A stretch of DNA of 64,000 nucleotides from Bufo bufo. Its lineage: Eukaryota > Chordata > Amphibia > Anura > Bufonidae. This document shows, piece after piece, positions 1 to 11,081 of the stretch (position 1 is the stretch's first letter; each line of letters begins with the position of its first letter). A program made the position numbers and the translations under genes. The stretch spans positions 213,595,359 to 213,659,358 of the forward strand of contig NC_053390.1 in NCBI RefSeq assembly GCF_905171765.1, read 5' to 3'. The notes below the pieces were generated by a model. The model saw nothing but the letters and a program-made list of their open reading frames with translations. It was not told the origin of the DNA and ran no database searches.

Positions 1-312
1 TGCTTGTTTCCAGAGGTTACGACCACCCTGCAATCCAGCAGCTGTGGTTGTGCTTCCACACTGTACAAAAAGGTGCAGGCCTCTCTGGTGGCTGGGACCG
101 TGGCAGTACGCATAGCCCGACACTTTTTCATTATAGTGTGGAAGCACGACTACTACTGATGGATTACAGGGTGGTCGTAATCCCTGAAAAGAAGCAGTGT
201 ACAATGAGATGGAAAAGTGAATCAAGCCAGCAAATGAGGCAATATGGACAATTACAATATATTAGTAAATGCATTATATTAACTTTCTCCACATGATAAA
301 TACCGTTTGCTT
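1..312. repeat. Fold-back repeat, left end cut by window (family of 39604-40042)
   Basis: Bases 15-60 (around TTACGACCACCCTG) are the inverse of bases about 135-178 on the other side of a central loop. The right part, ending in a CATGATAAATACC stretch near 300, matches the right end of the fold-back at 39604-40042. The element starts before the window. No coding function. Confidence 0.65.
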
Positions 313-645
313 TAAGAAGGTTTGTCAGACCATATGGCGAGGTGAGCTTATGACATCTGTTCACATTGTTGGTTCTGCATGGTGGCTGTTGTAATGGCGT
401 ACCCGTGGGTTGGTGGGGCCCAGTGCCATGAGGCCTTAACATTATAACAGGGGTGTTGTTAGTTAGGTTCCTTGGTCTCGTCACCTTTTAGGTACGGTGT
501 TGTGGCAACGAGCCAAATTAGAGTAAAGGCTTGCTCAATAGAGGTTACCTTGACGTGGTGAGTGGGCCTATGCATTTTGATCACAACGTATAAGTAGTAC
601 CTCAATAAAGATGTTTATAACTTGTCCTGAGAGAACAGTAGATCA
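313..645. other. SETD1B: Intron stretch, no feature recognised
   Basis: Ordinary intron DNA upstream of the first exon in the window. I see no exon, RNA gene or clear repeat structure here. Confidence 0.5.
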
Positions 646-803
646 GGATTCAGCAACGTTCGGTACTCCAGCTGCTGTGAAACTACAACTCCCAGCGTGC
701 GTACTTACTCAGCTGTTCTTATAACTCCCATAGAAGTAAAATGAGGATTCTGGGAGTTGTAGTTTCAGAACAGCTGGCATGCCGGTGGTTGCTGAACCCT
801 TCA
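646..803. mobile_element. Small hAT-like MITE
   Basis: Inverted arms carry ACTACAACTCCCAGC and its complement around a short loop, with ends near ATTCAGCAAC and GTTGCTGAAC. The flanks (G/A)TAGATCA at 638-645 and 804-811 look like an 8-bp target duplication with one difference, as for hAT elements. The ACTACAACTCCC core recurs in the hAT-like element at 49481. Confidence 0.55.
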
Positions 804-1268
804 ATAGATCAATGCAGAGATATAGTTTTGTGGGAAAAACATTCAGGAAAACTTGTAATTTATACATTTATATCCCCATCATCCCTGTGACGGAAGGCGT
901 TCAGAAGTGCTATGCGGCTGGAATATAAGTCCTCTCCCCTCCTAGTGTGGGCAGCAGGGGTCCAGACCATGGTCATGGTCCACCAGTTTACTGCCCATGC
1001 CTTGGAATAACAGTGATTTTCTCCTCATCTTTCTGCTGTAAATATTCATTGTTTCTATATACTTTCTGCACATGTGGTTGGGAAATCAACAGTAAGTCAA
1101 CCTAAACATGCCAGGGATTAACCTATATCTATCCTAAGATTAAACTCTAAAGAAAATAGAAGGGCCGAATATATGGACTTAAGTGATCCTTTTCTGCCAT
1201 CAGTCTTCTATGTTTCTAGTCTTGGCCTTTTTATTTGGCTACATTTAGGCTGTATTTAATCAGCATTA

Positions 1269-1554
1269 GGGTCCATTCACACGTCCACATCCGTTCCGCA
1301 ATTTTGCAAAACAGGTGCGGACCCATTCATTTTCAATGGGGCCGGAATGTAATGTCTGCATCCGCATTTGCGGATCCACACTTCCGTTCCACAAAAAAAT
1401 AGAACATGTCCTATTCTTGTCCGCAATTGCGGACAAGAAAAGGCATTTTCTATGAGAGTGCCGGCAATGTGCGGTCCGCAAAATGCGGAACGCACATTGC
1501 CGGTGTCCGTGTTTTGGGGATCCGCAAAACACATACGGACGTGTGAATGGACCC
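1269..1554. mobile_element. TWA-flanked fold-back MITE (GGGTCCATTCACACG type)
   Basis: Left end GGGTCCATTCACACGTCC and right end GGACGTGTGAATGGACCC are inverse of each other, and TTA flanks both sides (1266-1268, 1555-1557). The interior has a TCCGCAATTGCGGA palindrome found in many related elements in this window. A 3-bp TWA duplication fits PIF/Harbinger-type non-autonomous elements; no transposase is present. Confidence 0.7.
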
Positions 1555-1716
1555 TTATTCCACCTTTACAGAAACGGTATGTGCTGGGTTCACTGAATCC
1601 ACAGATTCTGTTGGGAAAAGGTTACGAACTGTGATTGCCTGTATTTTATCAGTGAATACTTAATATTAGATTGTTTTATGTAACAATGCTTTTGCGTTTT
1701 CTTTTACCTTTGTTAG

Positions 1717-2847
1717 GTTAATGAAATCGTAAAACGTACGAAAGAAACGAGTGTTAGTGCATCAGTAACCCCAAACAGCAGTACCCCATTTTCCCATGAC
1801 ACAGCCTATTCAAGTTGTCGACAGGATACCCCAAACTCTTACAGCCAGTATACCCCACAATCACAAGGAACACCTCACACCCCACGGCTTGGAACACCTT
1901 TTTCGCAGGACTCCAACTACTCAAGTCGACAGTCGACACCAGCATTTCATTATGGGCAGGACTACAAACCAAGAAGGCAAGAATCAAAGTTCACGGACGC
2001 TTATAATCGGAGGCCTGGGCACCACTATGTTCACAGGAGCTCTGATCACACGTTTAATGCAACGCGATCTCAGCCAGAGACTTCACAGTTTTCCCACACA
2101 TCACCGCTGAGCCAGACTGGTTTGTCCTCAGCCTTTATTCCTTACCAAGCATCTTCAGCTTACTCATTACCCGATGAAAATCCATTCCCACAGACATCGA
2201 GAGAAGTAGACTTCCGGAGAGCAGCACCACCACCACCACCGCCCCCATCGGAGCCGTTTTCTGACGGTGTATGTAGTTCTGTAAATATTGACTTTGTACC
2301 AGTTAAAGAGAAACCAGAGGAACCCCCTCCTCCTGAGCCGGAGTGTGCCATGGAGCAGAAGTTGCCATCTGGTGCTCGAACACCAGAGGGAGGGGAAACG
2401 CCAGGGACACCCACTTTGGAAGCTGAAATGCAACACAATAGTTTAGACTCAAGAATTGAAATGCTTTTAAAAGAGCAAAGAACCAAATTACCTTTCCTAA
2501 ATGAACCAATCTCGGACAATGAGCTGAGGATGGAAGGAAGCCCTATCTCGTCCTCTTCATCCCAGCTTTCACCAATTCCCCCTTACAGCTCCAACTCTCA
2601 GTACCAGGATGTCACCCCTTCCTCGCGACCGTCTAGCACTGGTTTAGAGGATATCAGCCCTACTCCTTTGCCAGACTCTGACGACGATGATGATGAGCCA
2701 ATTTTTGGCACAGCCTCTCTGTGCCAGAGCTCAAGGTCAGGAACTCCCATTGACCAGATGAGTCAGTCTTGCAGGAAAGTGGAAAGCACAGATATGATGG
2801 AACAGGTAGCTGGTGATGAAACGCCCGTGTCTGAGAAAATGGAGGAG
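1717..2847 (+). CDS. SETD1B: SETD1B coding exon a (Ser/Thr-Pro-rich linker)
   Basis: Acceptor TTGTTAG ends at 1716 and the donor GTAAGT starts at 2848. The 377 codons are in phase 0 at both ends. The open frame has no ATG near its start; the acceptor and homology place it from VNEIVKRTKETS onward. It reads CRQDTPNSYSQYTP, a PRLGTPFSQD block, a polyproline stretch near 2227, then DSRIEMLLKEQRTKLPFL, SRPSSTGLEDISPTPLPDS and an Asp run. These are conserved linker blocks between the RRM and the polyproline region of SETD1B, probably disordered. The first in-frame Met at 2341-2352 region is not a start. The next exon is 25.7 kb away. Confidence 0.93.
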
Positions 2848-3604
2848 GTAAGTTCTTTTAGATTTCAAACTTCTCTGTGTATAGACCTTTTGTTTGTCCT
2901 GAACTGAAATCTGACATACTTCAGATATGCAATTTATTAATTTAAAATGTCACCAAGTTTTTAACATGTTTTAAAGGGTCACTTCTGTGACAAAGAGGTA
3001 CTTTTTAAAATGCAAAATACCATTTTTTATTTAGACTTTTTGTCTTTTTTTTTTATTTTGGCTTTTTATTATGCCATTGAAAATTAAATATGGAATATTG
3101 TCCTTCTGTAGCAGTCAGCACAGAGGGATAAAACTCCTATGTAGATAGGTAATCCATAGACAGTTTACTGATACTTTGAGGAAAGATGTTACCTGCAATT
3201 CTGTATAGAGATATTACTGGTCTATTCCCAGGACAGGTGATCAGTATCAGATCGGTGGGTGTCTGACACCCTGCACCCCCACCCATCAGCTGTTCTGGGC
3301 AAGCAGCGGAAACCGTACAATGGACGGAGAAGGAATCACAAGGTCCCATCCACTGTGTAGTAGTCAGGCTGGCGTACCACAGCTCAGCTCCCATTCAAGT
3401 GCATGTGTGCCTGTGGCAGAAACAAAACGGACAATAAAACATCAATATCTAGGTCCCGGGAAAAACCCTTTAATCCTCATTATTTATACTAGGTGTGGAA
3501 ATGGGGTGACAGTATGGTAGCTGTATTGTTCTCTTGATAGGCCTAGATAAAGATGTCCTCAGAAGAGCACTGCACTTATCAACTTAATATGTGATGCTCT
3601 AGGG
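2848..3604. repeat. SETD1B: Intron start with diverged GATCGGTGGG repeat
   Basis: 2848-3200 is unremarkable intron. About 3205-3470 matches a frog repeat family with CAGATCGGTGGG...CATCAGCTGTT, seen again near 21110, 26460, 27540 and 42240. The copy is diverged and its ends are unclear. Confidence 0.5.
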
Positions 3605-3914
3605 CAGGGGTGCACAACGTTTCCTGGTTGGGGGCCACATTGCCAGACTGAACCAATGACAAGGGCCGAAATTAAAATTTAAAGGTGTATTAACAACTGA
3701 AATATTGTACTTATGGCATATTGAACACACATTATATACCATTAATGTCTAGTTACACTTCCAGGACTCCCATCTAATGGGAGAAATACATGAAAAATAC
3801 ATCTGAGCAGCCACAAGACATAGACATGCATGTCTGTTACTAGATGGTTGGGGGCCGCACAGAATGGTATCAAGGGCCGCATGTGGCCCCCGTGCCGCAG
3901 GTTGTGCACCCCTG
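3605..3914. mobile_element. hAT-type MITE with perfect 8-bp TSD
   Basis: CAGGGGTGCACAAC opens the element and GTTGTGCACCCCTG closes it. CTCTAGGG occurs at 3597-3604 and again at 3915-3922, a perfect 8-bp target duplication. The 310-bp interior has no ORF. Ends and duplication length are those of hAT (Charlie-like) elements. Confidence 0.85.
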
Positions 3915-3922
3915 CTCTAGGG

Positions 3923-4317
3923 CCTTACTCACATGTCCTCGACAAGATAGGCAGTGTTCCGTCTGTGTAGTGTCCATTTTCCTTCTGTGTCAATTTTTTG
4001 CCCTCCATGTTGCATCTATATTGCACATGCACGGCTATCATTGCATAGCCTCTCCTTCCATCCATGTTATGCCAATGGTTTTCATTGACCCATAGAGTTC
4101 AATGGACGTGTTTGGTCCTCAACATGGATCAAAGTAGTGCATGTTTCCATTGTTTTTCCACTAACCTTGGGGTGTGTGAATAAACATTCATCCACCTCTG
4201 GTCAGAGTGAGTGTTTGCCATGCTAAACAAAGGAGAAAATTAAAGGGACAGAACTGGAAGGTGAATACATGGAGCGACTTCAGAAATTATATCCAGAAAA
4301 CCATGCACCTGCTGTTA
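3923..4317. other. SETD1B: Intron stretch, no gene seen
   Basis: Between two mobile elements. It contains CCATGTTGCATCTATATTGC and similar fragments resembling degraded fold-back repeats, but no supported feature. Confidence 0.4.
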
Positions 4318-5346
4318 CCGTATTTTTCGCTTTATAAGATGCACCTAGGTTTTTGAGGAGGAAAATAAGGAAAAAAATATTTTGAACCAAAAGGTGTGCT
4401 TTTGGTGGATATTGAACGAATGGTGGTCTGTGGATGATGCACTGTTATGGGGGCATCTGTGGATGATGCACTGTTATGGGGGCATCTGTGGATGATGCAC
4501 TGTTATGGGGGCATATGTGGATGATGCACTGTTATGGGGGCATATGTGGATGATGCACTGTTATGGGGGCATCTGTGGGTGATGCACTGTTATGGGGGCA
4601 TCTGTGGGTGATGCACTGTTATGGGGGCATCTGTGGGTGATGCACTGTTATGGGGGCATCTGTGGGTGATGCACTGTTATGGGGGCATCTGTGGGTGATG
4701 CACTGTTATGGGGGCATCTGTGGGTGATGCACTGTTATGGGGGCATCTGTGGAGGACACATATATAGCATTTTATACTATTTATGTCATCCACAGATCCC
4801 TCCCCATAAGTGTCCCTGTGTAAATAGTGACCCCAATACACCGGGCCTGCACACAGCAGTGTTAATATGTAAAGTGTAGTCATGTAATCCTAATTAAAGT
4901 AGCGCAATCCTCTGCAGTAGTACTTACTATCAAATTACCGTAGCAGGCCGGCAGCCTAACGTCACTCACTCTGTCACGCGCCTGCTCCTCCCACTTTATT
5001 AATGAAGCAGGAGGAGCAGGCGCAAGCTGCCGGCCAGCCTGCTACTGTAGTTTGATGGTAAGTACTACTGCAGAGGATTGCAATACTTTAATTAGGATTA
5101 CATGACTACACTTTACATATGAACATTGCTGTGCGGGGAGTAATAGAGTACAGTGACTGCAACGGGCCCCGCCGCGAGTTGCAGTTCTCCAGCCCTTCCT
5201 CCCTCCTCGCTGATACATCGCAGGCCGCGCTGTGCAGCATAGCGGTCAGCAATATAAAAATGGCAGCATTCGCTTTATAAGACGCACTGCCATTTTCCCC
5301 CAACTTTTGGCGGGAAAAAGTGCATCTTATAAAGCGAAAAATACGG
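4318..5346. mobile_element. TA-flanked MITE (CCGTATTTTTCGCTTTATAAG ends)
   Basis: The left end CCGTATTTTTCGCTTTATAA and the right end TTATAAAGCGAAAAATACGG are inverse of each other, and TA lies on both sides. A second internal palindrome (about 4870-5110) holds GCGCCTGCTCCTCC and its inverse. A 29-bp tandem array fills the left third. There is no transposase. The TA flank suggests a Tc1/mariner-type or related non-autonomous element. Confidence 0.7.
4428..4755. repeat. 29-bp minisatellite, about 11 copies
   Basis: The unit contains GATGCACTGTTATGGGGGCA and repeats every 29 bases with a GGAT/GGGT difference separating the first and later copies. It lies inside the TA-flanked element. Not CRISPR: there are no unique spacers. 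Confidence 0.95.
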
Positions 5347-6648
5347 TATTTATTTTAACCACTTCCAGACCAGGCCATTTACCCTCTTGCTGACCAGGCC
5401 TAATTTAGCAAATCTGACATGTCACTTTATGTGGTTATAACTTTGGAACGCTTTTACCTATCCAAGCCATTCAGAGACTGTTTTCTCGTGACATATTGTA
5501 CTTCATGTTAATGGTAAATTTTAGTAAATATGTTTTACCTTTTATTTATAAAAAAAAAATCCCAAAGTTTACGAAAATGTGAAAAAATTCACTGTTTTCT
5601 AAATTTTAATCTCAGCTTTTAAGACAGATAGTGATGCCTCATAAAATATTCATAAATAAACATTCCCCATATGTCTACTTTGTTGGTATCATTTTAGTAA
5701 TGTAATTTATTTTTATTTTTTTAAGGACGTTAGAAGGTTTAGAATTTTAGAAGCAATTTTTGAAAGTTTTAAGAAAATTTCCAAAGTCAGCTTTTTTAAC
5801 GACCAGTTCAGTTTTGAAGTCACTTTGTGGGGCTTACATGTTGTTAACCCTTTAGGTATTCCACAGGAACTAAAGCAAAATAGAGGTGAAATTTCCAAAT
5901 GTCATTTTTTTTTTTTTTTTCATGCAACACTTCAAGGGTTAACAACAAAACAAACCTCAATATTTATTACCCTGATTCTGCAGTTTGCAGAAACACCCCA
6001 TATGTGGTCATATACAGCTGTTTGGGCACACGGCAGGGCACAGAAGGCAAGGAGCGTCATATGGTTTTTGGAGGGCAGATTTTGCTGGAATGGTCTTTGG
6101 ACACCATGTTGCATTTGAAAAGACCCTGAGGTAACCCCACAGTGAAAACCCCCAAAAAGTGACCACATTCTGTAAACTACACCACCCAAGGAATTTTTAA
6201 GGGGTGTAGCGAGCACTTCACTCAACAGGTCTTTCATAGAATTTTTAATACTTGGGTGTGATAATGAAAACGTACTTTTTTTTTTTTTTACAAGAAAATG
6301 GTGATTTAGGCCCAAACTTTCTTTTTCACAAAAGATAACCGAAGAATATCCCCTCACAATTTGCTACCCACTTTCTACTGAATACAGTAACACCCCAATT
6401 GTGGTCGTAAACTGTTATCTGGGGATACGCCAGGGCTCAGAAGGGAAGGAGCCGGATCTGGATTTTCTAACATGGAATTTTCTGTCATGGTTTTTAAGAG
6501 CGATAACTTTTTTTTATTTTTTGTTCAATGAGCTGCGTGAGGGCTTATTTTGTGCGAGACGAGCTGTAGTTTTTATTGGCACCATTTTAGGGTACATTTG
6601 GCTTTCTGGTTGCTTTTTATCAAATTTTTTGGGAGGTGATAGGTGTAA

Positions 6649-8147
6649 GGCTACTTTCACACTAGCGTTCGGGGCTCCGCTTATGAGTTCCGTTTGAAGG
6701 CTCTCACAAGCGGCCCCGAACGGATCCGTACTGCCCCAATGCATTCTGAGTGGATGCGGATCCGCTCAGAATGCATCAGTTTGGCACCGTTTGGCCTCCG
6801 CTCAGCAGGCGGACACCCGAACGCAGCTTGCAGCGTTTTCGTGTCCGCCTGGCCGTGCGGAGCCAAACGGATCCGTCCAGACTTACAATGCAAGTCAATG
6901 GGGACGGATCCGTTTGACGTTGACACAATATGGTGCAATTTCAAACGGATCTGTCCCCCTTTGACTTTCAATGTAAAGTCAGGAGTCCCTATTAATATAC
7001 CATCAGATCGGAGTTTTCTCCAATCCGATGGTATATTTTAACTTGAAGCGTCCCCATCACCATGGGAACGCCTCTATGTTAGAATATACCATCGGATTTG
7101 AGTTACATCGTGAAACTCAGTTCCGACAGTATATTCTAAACACAGAAGCGTTCCCATGGTGATGGGGACGCTTCAAGTTAGAATATACTGAGAACTGTGT
7201 ACATGACTGCCCCCTGCTGCCTGGCAGATGCTGCCAGGCAGCAGGGGGCAGACCCCCCCCCCCCCCCCCCCCCCCTCCTGTATTTAACTTATTGGTGGCC
7301 AGTGCGGGCCCCCCCTCCCTCCCCAGTATTAATTAGAACCAGTGCGGCCCCCCTCACTCTATATTCATCGGTGGTCAGTGCGGATTCCCAGTATTAAATA
7401 TGACCAGTGCGGCCTCCCCCTCCCTCCCCAGTATTAAATATGACCAGTGCGGCCTCCCTCTCCCTCCCTCCCCAGTATTAAATATGACCAGTACGGCCTC
7501 CCCCTCCCTCCCTCCCTCCCCAGTATTAAATATGACCAGTGCGGCCTCCCCCTCCCTCTATATTCATTGGTGGCCCGGCCAGTGCGGATTCCAAGTATTG
7601 TGACCAGTGCAGCCTCCCCTCTCCCCCCCCCCCCCCTAATTAAAATCACTCCCCCCCCATCATTGGTGGCAGCGGAGAGTACCGATCGGAGTCCCAGTTT
7701 AAATCGCTGGGGCTCCGATCGGTTACCATGGCAGCCAAGACGCTATTGCAGTCTTGGCTGCCATGGTTACTTAGCAACAAATAGAAGCATTATACTTACC
7801 TGAAGAGCTGCGATGTCTGTGTCCGGCCGGGAGCTCCTCCTACTGGTAAGTGAAAGGTCTGTGCGGCGCATTGCACTGCAGATGCTGCCAGGCAGCAGGG
7901 GGCAGTCAAGTCATGTACACAGTTCTCAGTATATTCTAACTTGAAGCGTCCCCATCACCATGGGAACGCTTCTGTGTTTAGAATATACTGTCGGATCTGA
8001 GTTTTCCGAAGTGAAAAATCAGATCTGAAATAAACAGTTATGCAAACGGATCCGTTCTGAACGGACACAAGCGTTTGCATTATAGGAGCGGATCCGTCTG
8101 TGCAGACACCAGACGGATCCGCTCCTAACGCAAGTGTGAAAGTAGCC
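6649..8147. mobile_element. TWA-flanked GGCTAC fold-back element, nested in copy C
   Basis: Ends GGCTACTTTCACACTAGCG and AACGCAAGTGTGAAAGTAGCC, with TAA on both sides (6646-6648, 8148-8150). The interior has inverted blocks (GCGTCCCCATCACCATGGG near 7046 and 7946; a CTGCCTGGCAG palindrome near 7218), a C-run and short tandem units. It is 1.5 kb, far longer than sister copies, so it has captured extra sequence. Confidence 0.75.
7255..7640. repeat. C-run and imperfect tandem repeats
   Basis: A run of C at about 7253-7275 is followed by repeats of CAGTATTAAATATGACCAG with GCGGCCTCCCCCTCCC, spaced about 45-60 bases, to about 7560. A second C-run is at 7623-7636. Confidence 0.85.
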
Positions 8148-8236
8148 TAAGCTGTTTTGGTGTAAATATTATATTTTTTTTTTTAAACACCGTTCACTTG
8201 ATAGGGTAGATCGTTAAATTACAGACGCAACGATAC

Positions 8237-8238
<2 letters not shown>

Positions 8239-8272
<34 letters not shown>
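8239..8272. repeat. (TA)n microsatellite
   Basis: Alternating TA for about 30 bases, in the TTAA-flanked element. Confidence 0.95.
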
Positions 8273-8275
<3 letters not shown>

Positions 8276-8540
8276 TACACTAAGAAAAAACAGCAGCACT
8301 TGTTAGTAAAATCAGGTGCAAAAATCCTCAGACCATGGGCACGACGGTCATCAGGAGGTGCTGTTCCGTTTACCTTGTCGTCTGGTAGGTGGGCCCGACA
8401 TATTTTTTGATCAATAATATGCGCTAAGAGCTTCTTCACTGCTTATCAGTAAGTATTCGAGTCATGTATTTGACCCTGTTCACACATTCACCTGTTCACT
8501 CAGTCTTAGTGCATTTAGTGGTGTGTTGCTACTTTGTTTG

Positions 8541-8604
<64 letters not shown>
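8541..8604. repeat. (TA)n microsatellite, long
   Basis: Alternating TA for about 62 bases. The ORFs here that read YIYIYI are artefacts of it. Confidence 0.97.
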
Positions 8605-8607
<3 letters not shown>

Positions 8608-9648
8608 GTGTATATATATTTTTTTTTACTTTACGTTTTACACAATAAAAACATTTTTAGAAAAAATCATGTTTTTGTGTTGCCATTTTCTTACAGCCAT
8701 ATTTTTTTATTTTTCTGGCTATAGTTTTGTGTGAGGGCTTGTTTTTTGCTAGAGGAGGTGATGTTTTTATTGCTACTATTGCGGGGTACATACGACTTTT
8801 TGATTGATATTATGTTTTTTGGGAGGTAAGCTCACAAAAAAAATGTGCTTTGGCGCAATGTTTATTTATTTTTATACAGCATTCACCTGATGGGGTAGAT
8901 CATATGATATTATTTTAGAGCCGGTCGTTGCAAACGCGGTGATACCAAATATGTCTATTTTATTTCTTCTTTTTTTAACACATAACGGATTTGGGGGAGG
9001 AATTTTTTTTAAAATGTGAAACCTTTTTATTTTTTTATTTTTAACTATTGATTTCTCCTGTAACTGAGGCTGACATAGTAGCCCCAGTTACAGGGGGAAT
9101 ACGCCACCCAGAGAGGCTGTACAGCCTCAGTGCAGGGCTGATCAAGGTCTGTGGAATACCTGACAGCTCCTGCACTCCCCCGGCCCCGGCGGTCACACGA
9201 CCACCGGGCCGGGACAGGAAGCGGCAGATCGCTTCCTGATCTATATACATTGCGCTCCTTCAGCGCTGTGTATACCGCGATCTAGAAGGCAGGGGCACCC
9301 AGGAACGGTCCCTGCCTTCTCTCTGGGGTGGCCTGCTGTCATTGACAGCGGGCCCCCCCGCTCAGCAGCTGCACGATAAGTGTGCAGCTGCCATCTCTGA
9401 AAGGACGTTCCAGAACATCCATTCAGAGATAATCCCGACCGCCCAGGAAATTTATAGTCAATGGGTGGTCAGGAAGTGGTTAACTAAAAAGTACATAGAT
9501 TATCCAGGTATAAGTTAAGAAGTGATTAAAAAATGTTGATAGAAGGGTCGGAATTTAACTTTGCTGAAGTCAGGTTTCCTGATGTATATTGTTTTTCATA
9601 GAGTTGGGATTTAAAGAAGTACTCTACATTAATATATACAGGTGAAAC

Positions 9649-9907
9649 TCGAAAAATTAGAATATCGTGCATTTCAGTAATGCAACTTAAAAGGTGAAAC
9701 TAACATATGAGAGACTCATTACATGCAAAGTGAGATATTTCAAGCCTTTATTTGTTATAATTTGGATGATTATGGCTTATAGCTTATGAAACCCCAAAGT
9801 CACAATTTTGAGGTACCCTTGGCTCAGGGGGTATGGATTAATTAGCTGACTAGAGTGTGACACTTTGAGACTAAAATATTGAACCTTTTCACAAAATTCT
9901 AATTTTA
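9649..9907. mobile_element. Mariner/Tc1-type MITE, right end disrupted
   Basis: Starts at TA with CAGGTGAAACTCGAAAAATT. The right side reads AAAATTCTAATTTT, the beginning of the inverse terminal repeat, and is then cut by a GGCTAC element at 9909. I recognise it as a widespread vertebrate non-autonomous element; it has no ORF. Confidence 0.65.
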
Positions 9908-9908
9908 A

Positions 9909-10095
9909 GGCTACTTTCACACTAGCGTTCGGGGCTCCGCTTGTGAGCTCCGTTTGAAGAGTCTCACAAGCGGCCCCGAACGCATCCGTACTGCCCTAAT
10001 GCATTCTGAGTGGATGCGGATCCGCTCAGAATGCATCAGTCTGGCAGCGTTCAGCCTCCGCTCAGCAAGCGGACACCCGAACGCTGCTTGCATTT
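9909..10095. mobile_element. GGCTAC element, left fragment
   Basis: Starts TAA then GGCTACTTTCACACTAGCG and carries the GGCCCCGAACG and GGATGCGGATCCGCTC blocks. It stops near GAACGCTGCTTGCA without a right end. Confidence 0.7.
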
Positions 10096-10424
10096 TTGCA
10101 TATATATGTGTATATATCTAATATATAAAACTGAGTTTATGCTTGTGTGTGTATGTCCGCCGAAGGAATCTGCACCGTCACATTTACAATCACGAAATTT
10201 GGCACACGGGTACATCAGGTGTCCGGGAAGGTTTTAGGGTACATCAGGTCTCCGCTCTCTAGGACGTACCGTTCCTGAGATATTCCCAAAAAATGCATTA
10301 GCCAATAGAAGCTTGGTCACATGACCCCTATCAGCCTATAGAAGCTCGCAGGTCCTCCAGCCTTCACATACAGTTTTACTCCAGGTTTCCATAACAACTG
10401 AGCCATTTATTTTCACTGCTCTAG
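10096..10424. repeat. Dispersed repeat fragment of unknown class
   Basis: A phrase like TATGTCCGCCGAAGGAATC followed by CACGAAATTTGGCACACGGG looks like an anuran dispersed repeat I cannot name. An oligo-TA stretch precedes it. No ORF of note. Confidence 0.4.
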
Positions 10425-11078
10425 GTGAGCTTTAAGAAAATCTGTCACCAGGATAATTGCTATTGAAGTAAAGCCATGGCCTAATAGCACTTAGTACCTT
10501 ATTTCAAGATGTGCCTTTGTTCCAGCAATAGATGTTTTTATGCTCTGAAAATCCAGTTTATTTGGTATGCAAATGAGCCAGTAAGGTGCCCAGAGGGGCG
10601 TCACTCTTGCAGGAAGGAGCCCAGACATTCCCCCTGCCACAATGTGTCCACCTTCAAAAGACTTAAAACCCCGCCCCCAGGTCCAGCTAAGCCACGCCCC
10701 TTCCTACTCCTGAGCCGACGGGGATTGAAAAAATGAAGGTAAAAATCAACTTCTGTCAGCTGCAGGGGTGGGAGGGAGGGTGACGTTCTCCCTGCAGCTT
10801 ACACTCAGTGAGCTGTTGAAAAGGATACGCCCCTGAACCTGTTAGGCCACGCCCCCTCCACTCCTCAGCTGACTGAAATTGAAAAAATAAAGTTAGAAAT
10901 TCACTTTTAGGTCCCACTAAGCCACGCCCCTGATCAGACTAGACCACGCCCCCTCCACTCCTCAGCTGACAGGGATTGAAAAAATGAAGGTAAAATTCAA
11001 CTTCTGTCAGCTGCAGGGGTGGGATGGAGGGTGACTTTCTCCCTGCAGATCACACTCAGACAATACAGTGCTGCTGTC
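10425..11078. repeat. Tandem GATTGAAAAAATGAAG / CTGTCAGCTGCAGGGG repeat
   Basis: Units containing GATTGAAAAAATGAAGGTA, CAACTTCTGTCAGCTGCAGG and CCACGCCCC recur at about 10720-10800, 10875-10930 and 10970-11055. It begins with an AATCTGTCACCAGG fold-back-type edge. Confidence 0.7.
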
Positions 11079-11081
11079 TTA

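Larger units (their letters stand above)
5359..9479. mobile_element. TTAA-flanked giant repeat, copy C
   Basis: The ends are CCACTTCC...GGAAGTGG with TTAA at 5355-5358 and 9480-9483. The interior is A/T-rich with phrases such as ACATATTGTACTTCATG and CCATATGTCTAC that recur in the TTAA elements at 11193 and 21717, so it is a diverged relative. TTAA duplications and C-rich ends fit piggyBac-like or Kolobok-like non-autonomous elements. Another element (6649-8147) is inserted inside. ORFs here are not conserved. Confidence 0.65.

Noticed and set aside
4428..4755. CRISPR-like regular repeats
   Set aside because: Units are contiguous with no spacers, in vertebrate DNA; it is a minisatellite.
8464..8734. 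86-codon frame rich in YI
   Set aside because: Translation of a (TA)n tract.
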